DNA of 64,000 bases from Selaginella moellendorffii (Eukaryota; Streptophyta; Lycopodiopsida; Selaginellales; Selaginellaceae), in NCBI RefSeq assembly GCF_000143415.4, contig NW_003314266.1, positions 202,709-266,708 of the forward strand, read 5' to 3'. The position numbers and the translations under genes were made by a program. The notes under the pieces were generated by a model. The model searched no databases and was not told the DNA's origin. It worked only from the letters and a program-made list of their open reading frames with translations. Below, in pieces: positions 32,090-42,395 of this stretch (position 1 is its first letter; each line of letters begins with the position of its first letter).

Positions 32090-35085
32090 CGAAGTTTTCA
32101 AGAGTGTGCACTCACTAGTACCTTGTCCTGGTCAACCCTGTGAGTGCCAAACCAGTTACCTTGTTTACAAAGTGAAGTACTTGGTATGGTCTTGGCGAGC
32201 AAAAAGTGACAAACATGGTTAATATCATTACCCTTACACTATATCCTTAATAAACCATTATATAGTTGAAATAAAGTTAAATATACTTTATTGTACTTTA
32301 ATTTAGCCACAATATTGTATTCAGTGATGCATTTGGCCTTCCTTGGTCACTTTAAATCGGTTAAAGAATAAAGTTATGACTAAGCTAGAACATGCTTGGA
32401 GGGTTAAAACCCATCTTGCTTCACAAACAAAAATATAATAAAGCATGACTACATTCTTAGATTGGGAGATCACGATAGGACACATAACACTTTATTGATC
32501 TTGGCAAGTATGAAATATGTTTTAGAACAATGTCTTTTGAATTATATGGCAAGTTATAGGAACTAACAATCTTATTGAAGTAGAATGTACATGTTAAGAG
32601 ACACAATAATGACTGCATCTTTTATTTTATGATATTCAACTTTCATATAAACTAAATGTAATCTAGGATCCACTACCAAATGAGCTACGTCACAACCAAA
32701 ATAAATAATGGAAAGCACTATCCATACTCTCATAGATCTAATATTAATATAAAGTTGGTGATAAAATTTGAATTCCACTACTTAAAATTGGAATACAACC
32801 TCAAAGGACAAATAAATTTTATAAAATTCAAAATTAAGCTAGGTGGAGAATGGCTATCTGCAATTTCTCAAGGGCTGTTTTAGTTATTGGAGTTGCCATA
32901 TGTAGTGCTATTGCAATATAGTTTGCAAATGGGATGCTTTTTACATTTGCTAGTATACATTGCATTGATAAGTTCAAATGTAGAAGGTATTGTTCATTCA
33001 AGTTTAGCCCAATATGATAGACTGAAAAATGCTTGATTCTGGATTATTGCTATATACTACTAAAAAAAAAAAGAAATATTTAGCATAGAAAATATCATAA
33101 AAATTTAGAACTAAATACTTATGGCAAAGTAGCACCTTCATCACTGTATAGAAACAGTCTAAGCAAGAGTTTAATATATTTATTGCTTAATATTTTGACT
33201 ATGTTATAAAAACAATAAATGTATTAAAGAAATAGAAAGCATATATGTATTGAGATGATCTATAGAGGTTCAAATATAAAGGGAAAAATTCTATAAATAC
33301 TTTTCAATCAGTTAAAGGTTTTAAGATACTTAGGGTTAAGTGTCATTTAGTTTGAGTAGTATTGGATTAGAGTTTATATGCATATTTTTACCCAAACTCA
33401 TGCTTTATCAGTTGAAACAAATTAGCTGGAACATGAAATTTTTTTAAATATTCACTATTTTGAAATGCTCAAACTTCATGGATGTTCTAAATTGTAATTA
33501 AATGTGCAACATTTGGCATATAAAAGCTGCAAAACACAACTCTTCTAAGAGCCTCAATCTCTTGACACTTTACCCTAAACTGCTCTTAATGCACTTTTAT
33601 TTATAGGCCTTTTTCTTTTATATTTGAACCTTAACAGATTTCTTTCGAGTCATTCTCATAATTTACCATTTATCAGACGCATCTAAAATGTCAATATCAT
33701 CCATTGCCTTGAATAACTACTTATAAAATCATATCATTTTTATAAAGCTGTAGAGATGTTTAATGTGCAAGAAGAAGAAAACCAAAATTTAGAAAGATTT
33801 AAATGTATATTTTATACTTATTTTTGTGTTGAGATGTTATGGATAAAAAGGTTAACTTAGGAGGCCCATATTCTATTTATATCCCTCTTCACATTGTTAG
33901 CCTTTAGTGCATGATATCTTCTAATCCATTTTGGTCTACTAAATTTGTGAATAGCATATGAATAGAAGACATTTACAATACATGATGAGAGCAAGGCATG
34001 AGATAGTAACATAAAAAAGTTTGAAAACCATATCAAGTACTCACAATCCATATAGCATAGTGCATAATACACTTTATTGGTATATATCTACCTCTGAATC
34101 TTAAACAAATGCTTTTATGTGAACTTTATTAAGTTCTATATAACTAAAATGTTACAAATTTGATGCTGGCTAAAATGGTATCCTACTATTTGACAGTTTG
34201 AACAAGCATTCACAATCCCCAATGTAGTAAATGATTCATAGCAATATTAGTGTGGACATAATGAAGTATCTTTGATGGTGGCATCCTATTATAAATGACT
34301 CTCTAATTTACATCAACAAACCTCATATATTTGTACAATGTTAGCTTTGAAATCTATAGATAAAATGCTAAGTAATCCATTGTTTTGGTTTTACAAATCT
34401 TAAAATGCATTCATAAATAAAAAATAGTTAGATTGCTATTTTGACATATAGTATATATAGTCAAGTCTAAGAAACATGAGTAAATTTCTATTGTTAATTT
34501 CAAATTTCTTTGTTATACATAACAACATTCTTTGCATAAGAATTTTGCCAAGTCTTATAGAAGTGCAAGATGAGAAAAATGGATAGTTTATCTTATATGA
34601 TTTAAACTCTTTTACAACATCTGAGAGTGATAAAAAGAAACAATATGTAAAGGTATTTAATTTTTATAAATTCCTAAGGATATGATTATAAAAATTTCAA
34701 CATTTCCTAGATTCTCTCCTTATGAATCATGTTATCAAAAGAAAATAAGACTATTTAATTATTTTAATTATGAATCACCTTGCTATTGCCCTTGATTTTT
34801 CAATACCAATACCTTTAATTTTGGACTCCATCAAACAAGTAGTCCTCACCTCAAAAATGACCCTAATCAAATGATGAGCAAACATATGTCATTAGCATAC
34901 CATGGTTATGCATAATAGACATGTATGGCTGACATCTCATCATATTAAATGCCCATTGGATGTATATAATAACAACATAGTTATGGTGGGCCAATGAATG
35001 TCACCATATGGCAGATGCAATATCATGCAATATAGACTTTTTTCATGTAGCACCGGTTTATGAATACACTATAGTTGTCTGTTTG
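32090..35085. other. AT-rich region, no gene supported
   Basis: Very AT-rich, with only short accidental frames. No transposon protein motif, tRNA or splice-consistent exon was found. Probably old transposon sequence. Confidence 0.5.
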
Positions 35086-35089
35086 AGCA

Positions 35090-35215
35090 AGATATGGTTT
35101 TTGGTGCAATAGTGTTAATTTTATTATGATGTTCAAGCGTGCATTAGAAGAAAAAAACAAGCAATTAGAGATAGTAAGGAAGATAAGATTCTCCCACTGG
35201 ACTTGTTGTTTGGAA
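35090..35215 (+). pseudogene. decayed copy of the last formin exon
   Basis: Matches the formin gene around 28870-29010. It keeps the intron end (ggtttttggtgca), the segment encoding IMFKRALEE and the text up to 'gataagattctccc'. Stops and a deletion remove function. The following ~40 bp resemble the formin 3' UTR (ttgttgtttg...). The presence of intron sequence again shows DNA-level duplication. Confidence 0.85.
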
Positions 35216-35729
35216 TTTTACATAAAAACAAAGTATAAAAAATAAATTAATGAAGAAATACTAATGTGTGCTTTCTTGACCTTTATTATAAACATTAGTT
35301 ATACTTGTAAAGTCCACAAGTTGCCCAAAGTGCATTCTTGTTGAAGGAGAATGTCCACTAGGCTTGCATGAATTTTATGTTGCAGTTTCACATAAAAATT
35401 GAGAGTAGTTATGTGATCAGAGGGACAAGGACAATGCCCACCACCACTTTGAATGGGATTCATTCCAGGAAACCTAGGCAATGGCTTCACTGGGAACACC
35501 ACTTTTTAGAAGTATGGTTTCACCTCCATAAAATCCGAAGGCAGTGACTTTTTGGAAGGCCAATGTGACACTGCATGTGGTGGCCATGGTGGACAATCAG
35601 ATTCTAGACCCACGCTTACGTGGAGCAGGGTCTTCTACTGTCGCCAAAGATTCAAATATGATACCATGGATGGGCATATGCAAACACTATTGCATTGCAC
35701 TCTGCTTTGAAATCCTTTCAAAAAAATCT

Positions 35730-35855
35730 CTTAATGTATTGCTTTTGCAACACATTGCATTTCTGGGCATGGGGCATCTTGCCAATCCATGGAGACTGAT
35801 CGCAATTCTCCAAGAGATCCTGGTGGGAGCAATTGCCATTCTGAGACCATTCTTA
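35730..35855 (-). repeat. dispersed repeat, inverted copy of ~31040-31190
   Basis: Reverse complement contains 'ggcaattgctcccaccagg', 'gcgatcagtctccatg' and 'attggcaagatgcccca'. See the partner copy. Confidence 0.7.
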
Positions 35856-36044
35856 AATGTGTGAATTCTGTTAACTAAGGAGAAGAAAGTCAGATTTGAG
35901 CTGTCCATTTGAAGGAAAATCTTGCAACGATCAAAACTCCTTGGTTACAATGCCAGCCCAATATCTTTTCACTATTAATTCCCTTTCTTGTCACACAGCA
36001 AACTCTAAATTCTCGTTGCCCCGGGCATTCTCTTGTGCCAATAG

Positions 36045-36480
36045 CTCTCACACAATAAGGTTCCGTTTTGGCCGTTTGGGAGGATGGCTGCTGCTTTGGC
36101 TTGCCAATACCAGCAAGAGAGGAGGTAAGCACTCAGGATCGCTAGCAGCATTTTCTGCTGACCTCCTCTTTTGCTGGTAGCTGCTATTGGCAGCAGCAAC
36201 TGCATAGCATGATCTCTTGGCTAAATTCTGTTAGATTACTCCCCATTGGCAAAAAGATGGGATGGATCTCATGATCACTATCGTGAGAAACATGATACCT
36301 CCTCTTTTGGTGGTTGCTACTTTGGCTTGCTGATGGCTACCAAACCAGCAAGAGCGATCATAAGCAGATCATGAGCAGCATGATACCTCCTCTTTTGCTG
36401 GTAGCTGCTAGGAGCTGCTATTGGCAAGCAGCAGCCAGCACAACACGATAGAGGCCTCTATAAACTCTTTGCTCGCTTCA
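36045..36480. repeat. cluster of short direct and inverted repeats
   Basis: 'acctcctcttttgctggtag' or a variant appears near 36160, 36298 and 36390. Its complement lies near 36110, giving hairpin potential at 36103-36178. 'ttggccgtttgggagg' here matches ~30310. Probably a non-autonomous element. Confidence 0.55.
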
Positions 36481-36490
36481 TGTTGGTATA

Positions 36491-36567
36491 GATCACTCCC
36501 CATTGAGATTCCTCTTCTCCTCTAGAGAAGAGGAATCTCAAAAGGAATCTCAATGGGGAGTGTGATC
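36491..36567. repeat. long imperfect palindrome (hairpin)
   Basis: Outer arm 'gatcactccccattgagatt' pairs with 'aatctcaatggggagtg..atc'. An inner palindrome centred on the tctaga near 36522 extends it. No coding sequence is involved. Confidence 0.75.
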
Positions 36568-36825
36568 TATTCCAGGAGATCTTCTCTTAGGTCCTGGGGT
36601 AGGAATTGGTTTGTGGGCTCTTTTCCCGTTTCTAGTTTGAACGAATGAAGTGATTCTTCTAGGATCTCTCCCTTGTCAATCCATTGAGACTCAAAAAGGA
36701 TTTGGCTCAAGAATCACAAGTGGGTGTTTAGTAGAAACACATTTTTATCTCTCTTGGTTCCATTCCATTATGTAGATCAATGCGAATGCTTGATTTGATG
36801 AAAAACACAGGAGGAGCATACGATG

Positions 36826-36851
36826 AAACAGGTGTAAAGGAAAAGTACTAG
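36826..36851 (-). repeat. copia-type LTR fragment, left part
   Basis: 'gtgtaaaggaaaagtactag' is identical to part of the sequence at 45640-45659. There it continues with gcttgtattgatac, whereas here it is interrupted at 36851. The continuation (gcttgtagtgatac) resumes at 42401, so ~5.5 kb lies inserted in this copy. Confidence 0.65.
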
Positions 36852-37218
36852 TGTAGTGTATGTGATCATGGGATAAGATTTGGATATACTGTCACCGTGG
36901 ATCCTTGGAACCTTGGGGGGGTTGCTAGTCAATAGTCAATGAGGATATTGACATCTCTGAAGGGGGAGTGAGTGTAGTAGCTAGTTTATACAATGAAAGG
37001 ATTGGTAGATTTAGTGTGGAAATGGAAGTGCTGGTTCCCCTTGGCTCAGTAGGAGTTGCTAGTCAATAGTCAATGAGGATAGTAGGGGTTGCTAGTCAAT
37101 AGTCAATGAAGATATTGACATCTCTGAAGGGGGGGTGAGTGTAGCGCATGTGATCATGGGATAAGATTTGGATATACTGTCACCGTGGATCCTTGGAACC
37201 TTGGGGGATAAATAAGGA
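36852..37218. repeat. LTR-like repeats of a second element, with short tandem repeats
   Basis: A block beginning TGTAGTG/TGTAGCG and containing 'gtgatcatgggataagat' and 'ggatccttggaacctt' occurs at 36852 and 37140, and again at 42234. Between the first two copies a ~24-bp motif starting 'ttgctagtcaatagtcaatg' is repeated three times (about 36922, 37056 and 37089). Confidence 0.65.
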
Positions 37219-37374
37219 TAAATATGGAAAGGGAATACAGAAATGTGCATATCAATTAGCCCAAAAACCCTAGCTTATATACAGAAGCGAGTGGTCCGGA
37301 TTGAAACCAATCCGACGGCTACCAAAATCCCACTACACTAATATTAGTATACGGCATCGTAGCCGTCCTCACAT
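37219..37374 (-). repeat. 3' LTR of Ty3-type retrotransposon
   Basis: About 150 bp, matching 42041-42192. The element is transcribed on the minus strand, so this is the 3' LTR. It is preceded on the minus strand by a purine tract (complement of 37375-37391) that would prime plus-strand DNA synthesis. Confidence 0.75.
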
Positions 37375-37405
37375 CATCCCCTCCTCTCGGAATAATGGAA
37401 GGCCG

Positions 37406-40400
37406 TCAAGGTTCTCTTGTAGATGGGCCGGGATCTGGAGGAACGTCAGGAGGAGGCATCGGTGGATCTGTAGACGGTATTAACTGCTCCTGATCCCTAT
37501 GTATGAAGCGTTTTAACCGCTGCACATGCACAATCTCCGGAGGATCGGCCTGCTGAACGTTATGCCGAACCTCATAAACTTGTGGTCCAACTTGCCGCAA
37601 CACCCGATACGGTCCTTTCCACTGCGCAAGGAGCCCCTTAGATAAACCACGTACCGTAAGATGGGGAAAACGGACTAACACCAAATCATCCACTTTGTAC
37701 TCCGCAGGTGGACGATGATGGGAATTGTAGCGCTGTTGTTGTCCCACTTGTACGCGGCCTAGGTGTTCAGCAGACTCTGCTCGGACAAGTGGAAGAATGC
37801 TTGTCAAATATTGATCCCATAACCTAGCATCAGGAGCTCGTGGCAATTGCGATGGTAAACCCAGCTCTGTTGGTAATATTGGATCATGACCATATAAAAG
37901 TTTATATGGTGAAGCACCAACAAAACTCTGCACCCCTGTGACATAGGCATACCGAAGAGACGGCAAATAACCATCCCAATCCGAATGCTGAAAGTTCACA
38001 TACTTAGCAATCATCCCTTTGAATATCCGAACGAGCCGTTCCACCAAACCGTCTAATTGTGGATGATAAGCACTCATAAAAGTGTGGCGTATCCCCAACC
38101 AAGATGTCAAAATATGAAATACCTCAGCCATAAATGCAGGACCATTATCCGAAAGAATCCGCTCTGGACAAGAATGCTGGAACACCACTCGATTGAGGAG
38201 GAAGTATCCAACAGCAGTTGCAGAGGCACTAGCAAGAGCACCAACTTCCACCCAACGAGTCAAGTAGTCAGAAGCAATAATAACATACTCATTGCCAGCA
38301 GTCGATCGTGGAAAAGGTCCCATAAGATCAAATGCCACCAACTCAAACGGACGAGAATCTGCAATTGACTCCAACCGTCCTTCCGCAGCACAAGGGGGAG
38401 TATTACGAGCTTGGCACCAAACGCAGCTACGCACATACCGGATAATATCACGTCGCATCTCTGGCCAATAGAAAGATCTGCGCAGCTTCTCGGTGACACG
38501 ACGGTGTCCCATATGCCCACCTAGAACAGGAGAATCATGGTAGGCATGGAGAAACCGCAGAATAAACACCGAAGGCACCACCAGCCGTAAATGATCATCA
38601 GGATCCGTCCCCACAAAATAAAGAAGGCCATCTTCAAGGCGATATTGAGAATGTAAATGCCGGAATGGCAAGTTATCAACAAGTGATGCAGGATTCTCAA
38701 ACCTATCTCGAAGCCTTCGAATCCACGGCTCAATCTTTTGAGCCTCGCAAACCTCATCAAGAGAAGGTAAATCTTGCTCTGCGCCCTGTGGACACTGAAC
38801 GTCAAGGACAGCAACCGCCGACGGCACAGAATCCTCATCTAGAAAATCCACAGATGCTGGAACAACAGGTTCGTCAGAAACATGAGAAGTGAGTGGAGAA
38901 GGAAGAGGAGCTCGAGAAAGGGCATCAGCATCAGCCATAGAACTCCCTGGGCGATGAACAACATCGAAATCATATATCTGAAGCTTCAAAGCCCATCGAG
39001 CCATACGACCAACCAGGTTCTTTCGCTTCAATAATGAAGTAACAGCAGCATGGTCACCTTCAAGTAACGTCCGAGAACCATGTAGATATGCATGAAGTTT
39101 CTCGAAACCCCAGACTACTGCTAAACACTCCTTCTCCGTCGTAGAGTAGTTCATCTCCGCTGGTTGTAATGTACGGCTTATGTATGCAATGGGATGGCGC
39201 TGACCAGGCACACTCGAGCTCTCTTGCATCAACACACCTCCAAGACCAATGTCAGAGGCATCCACGCGCAAAATAAAAGGTCGAGTGTAGTCAGGATATG
39301 CCAAAACCGGAGGAGTCGTCAATAGCTCTTTGAGATTCACGAACGTCTGCTCACAATCCGGAGACCAGATGAAAGATGACGTTGATGACTTCAGCAACGC
39401 TCGCAATGGTGTAGTGCGATCAGAAAGATGATCCACAAAACGATCGAGATACTACACCTTACCCAAAAATCGCTGCACATCATTCACACACTTCGGAGTA
39501 GGGAACTTTAGAACAACCACAAGTTTGTCAGGATCAACTTGCAAACCCTCACGAGAAATACGGTACCCAAGATAAGTTGTGTCCTTGGACCCAAACACAC
39601 ACTTTGACCGCTTCAGCTTTAAACCAACGTCGCGTAGCCGATCCAACACTTTACAAACATCAAGAAACGTGCTCCTCCCACGGCCCCTCCGAGTGGATCA
39701 AGACATCATCAATGAAGTCAGCCGTCACCTCCGGCATATCGCAAAGAACCTTGTCCATCATCCGCTGAAAAGTTGCTGGAGCATTGTTCAAACCAAACGG
39801 CATCACCAAGAACTCGTACAAACCAAATGGTGTACGAAAAGCAATCTTAGGAATATCTTCTTCAGACATCGGTACTTGCCAATACCCAGAAGCAAAATCT
39901 AGCTTGGTGAACCAACGACTTCGCCCCAGACGATCCAAGAGATCAGCAGTGTGAGGAAGAGGGTACACGTCCAGGATCGTCACTTCATTTAATGGACGAT
40001 AGTCGATGCAGAAATGAATACTCCTATCAGGTTTCGTCACAAGATGAGGTTCACATGCCCAAGGACTCCGCGACTTCCGAATAACACCCTTCTCCAACAT
40101 CTCCTTGACGTTTGCACGTAAAATCTTGATCTCCTTGGGTGACCGACGACGAATAGGAACCTTGATTGGACGACCAGTTGGAATGGAATGACATGTGGCA
40201 ATCTTGGCCCCAGATGATAGGTCAAATTCAAAGAGATCAGAATACTCCTTCATGAGCTGGTCAACAACTGCAACATAAAGATCATCGGAGGGATTGGAAA
40301 AGGAAAGAGCAGAACAAGATGGAAACACAAGAGGAAATAGTGGGGGAACAAAAGTAATGGAAGCAAAGGTAGAAGTAGAGGGACGAAGAGGTACAGAAGT

Positions 40401-41000
40401 GAGAGGAATGGATGAAACATAAGGAAGTATAAGACAAGGGGGAGAAGCCTCAAAGTCACACTTGGCATGATTGCACTGCAACCAATCTATACCAAGAATG
40501 AGGTCAAAAGCTTGACTCGGCACCACCCGCAACGACTGCAACTCAAGCTCGAGATCGCCCACACGCACAACCAGGTCCGCCTCATCTCGTGCACATGCAT
40601 GTGTACGGCCGTTGCCATAAAGAATGAAAACTGGATCTGCCGCACGACGCAAGTGTAGACGACAACGTATGGCAACAGGTCGAGCAATAGAAGATAAACT
40701 CGAACCTGTATCAACCAACACGGAGAGAAGAATAGGAGACCTCGTGTTATAAAAACGAGCTTGGAAAGTAAACACTGGATGAACCGGTGCCGAGTGAACC
40801 CCTTGATGATACTCTTGAAAGAAAGATGGAGGGGTCACTAACTTATTCGTGCAAGGTCCCTCAATTACTCGCGCGACTCCTCGTTTCCCGAATGCACCTC
40901 GGTATCCAAACCTTCCACCGCAGCAGCACCAACGGGACGTTGCTGACGCCAAGGTCTCCACCCAAGAAATGGAGGTTGCCAATCTGGAAAGCGCCGACAA
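37406..41000 (-). pseudogene. pol: Ty3 pol polyprotein, disabled
   Basis: On the minus strand the protease DTGSS motif is at ~40720. RT motifs follow (CIDYRPLN, LDFASGYWQVPM, VMPFGLNNAPATFQ, and FIDD in the YVDD position near 39700). RNase H has RVDASD, EKECLAVVW and GDHAAV. The integrase zinc finger is H-x-H then C-x2-C (GGHMGH...SCVWCQ), and its catalytic residues lie in FDLMGPFP, SDNGPAF and a Glu in LVERLV. A GPY/F-like C-terminus (LAQWKGPYRVL) closes the protein. Two breaks are seen: a one-base frameshift at about 39660, just after the RT active site, and an in-frame TAG at 39452-39454 before RNase H. Otherwise frames are long and clean, which suggests a fairly young insertion. Confidence 0.88.
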
Positions 41001-41797
41001 CGCCGATAAGTATGACCAACTTCATCACACGCCCAGCAACGAACATCACGGCCACGACCACGTCCTCGCCCTTGTCCTTGGACTTGAGTAGCAGCAGCAT
41101 CAACCTCCATGGGAACAGGACCATCACTCATAGGAAGTGGAGCTGAAGGACGTGTAGCAAGAAGGGGAAGAGGCAACGTCTCATAACGTTGTGCCAAGCG
41201 AAGAGCATTGTCAAGAGTGGCAGGAGCAAGTGCATGCACAAGTCCGACAAGATCTTGATGAAGTGCTGGCCACAACATTCCTAGCTTGATCCGCTCCAAC
41301 ATATTTGGCTCCGCACGAAGTAAAAGACTTCGGAAACGAACGCCAAATTGCATCACCGACTCAGATGGCCCTTGGCGAAGACGATGCAATTGTTGGAAGG
41401 CATCGTCACAATCGTCAGCGTATCCGAAGGCGTGTTTGAAGACGTCCAGAAGAACACTCCAATCGCCACAAGTGGCTGCGCTCAATCCATTGTACCACTG
41501 CAATGCCGTCCCTTGGAGACATGTGGGGAACTCACGCAAACGTCGAGCATCATTCCAAGAATGATATGTGGCAATCACCGTGAAGTGATCGAACCAATGG
41601 TACACATCATCCCCAGGATTCCCAGGAAAGAACTCCGGCTGAACGCGAGGATTGGCACCAAGAGCAGGAGGAGTTGTACCATGTGCCGTGAACGCCACCA
41701 TCAATTGAGTTTGGTTGTTCAATTGCAAGCGCATAGCATCAAGCAATTGAACCAACTGCTGCTCTAGAGTCAAAGGAGGAGATTGCGGATCGGCCAT
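40865..41797 (-). CDS. gag: Ty3 gag protein
   Basis: Intact 310-residue frame from the ATG at 41797. It holds the retrotransposon gag core (VYHWFDHF...LQGTALQWYNGL, QFGVRFRSLLL) and a C-terminal zinc knuckle C-x2-C-x4-H-x4-C (CWACDEVGHTYRRC) after an RG-rich stretch. Gag packages element RNA. The reading frame overlaps pol, which lies in the -1 frame. Confidence 0.85.
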   Translation of the reverse strand: MADPQSPPLTLEQQLVQLLDAMRLQLNNQTQLMVAFTAHGTTPPALGANPRVQPEFFPGNPGDDVYHWFDHFTVIATYHSWNDARRLREFPTCLQGTALQWYNGLSAATCGDWSVLLDVFKHAFGYADDCDDAFQQLHRLRQGPSESVMQFGVRFRSLLLRAEPNMLERIKLGMLWPALHQDLVGLVHALAPATLDNALRLAQRYETLPLPLLATRPSAPLPMSDGPVPMEVDAAATQVQGQGRGRGRGRDVRCWACDEVGHTYRRCRRFPDWQPPFLGWRPWRQQRPVGAAAVEGLDTEVHSGNEESRE

Positions 41798-41854
41798 GAA
41801 GATGAATGAAAACGAAAGAGCAAAAGAAGAGAAATGACAAAAAGCTGGAAAGAA

Positions 41855-41985
41855 ATGGTAGATCTAGACAATGCAAAAAGCTAGATCTAAACCAAAATCC
41901 TGAAAGGAAAGAACAAAAGAAAGGAAATGGAAAAAGCTAGATCTAGACAATGCAAAAGCTAGATCTAAACCGAAATCCCAAATCC
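41855..41985. repeat. tandem repeat in the retroelement leader
   Basis: 'tagatctagacaatgcaaa' followed by 'gctagatctaaacc' occurs at ~41859 and ~41937 (period ~78 bp), between the 5' LTR and gag. Confidence 0.75.
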
Positions 41986-42040
41986 AAGCACTCCCCAGGG
42001 ACAATCAAAGGTGCCCCTCACCTCCATCAATGTGAGTGCA

Positions 42041-42192
42041 TGGAATATGGAAAGGGAATATAGAAATGTGCATATCAATTAGCCCAAAAACCCTAGTTTA
42101 TATACAGGAGCGAGTGGTCCGGATTGAAACCAATCCGACGGCTACCAAAATCCCACTACACTAATATTAGTATACGGTATCGTAGCCGTACA
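42041..42192 (-). repeat. 5' LTR of Ty3-type retrotransposon
   Basis: 152 bp, beginning TG and ending CA on the minus strand. It matches 37219-37374, including 'gattgaaaccaatccgacgg' and the TATA-containing 'cccaaaaaccctag' stretch. A few differences between the LTRs are visible. Confidence 0.75.
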
Positions 42193-42233
42193 TTTGGCCC
42201 TCATGGGGTCAATATCTCTAAAGGGGGGGTGAG

Positions 42234-42395
42234 TGTAGTGCATGTGATCATGGGATAAGATTTAGATATACTGTCACTGTGGATCCTTGGAACCTTGGGG
42301 GATAAATAAGGATAAAATAGCCACTAAGGGCTCTCTCATTAAGTAATTGCCCCTTTTCCAGTTGGCTTAAGAGGAGAGAGATAAGGTGCGCTACA
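42234..42395. repeat. LTR-like block of the second element
   Basis: TG...CA bounded block of ~162 bp containing 'gtgatcatgggataagat' and 'ggatccttggaaccttgg', also present at 36852 and 37140. No matching target-site duplication was found. Confidence 0.6.

Larger units (their letters stand above)
37219..42192 (-). mobile_element. Ty3-type LTR retrotransposon with very short LTRs
   Basis: About 5.0 kb, minus strand. The order is 5' LTR (42192-42041), gag (41797-40865), then pol with protease, reverse transcriptase, RNase H and integrase (41000-37406), purine tract and 3' LTR. The order RT-RNaseH-integrase defines the Ty3 class. Gag and pol overlap by 136 bp, with pol in the -1 frame relative to gag. 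Two lesions in pol (see its entry) mean this copy is not autonomous. Related sequence blocks flank it on both sides, so it sits within older elements. Confidence 0.88.

Noticed and set aside
37301-40658. Plus-strand frames inside the Ty3 element
   Set aside because: They are antisense shadows of gag and pol, which are clear on the minus strand.
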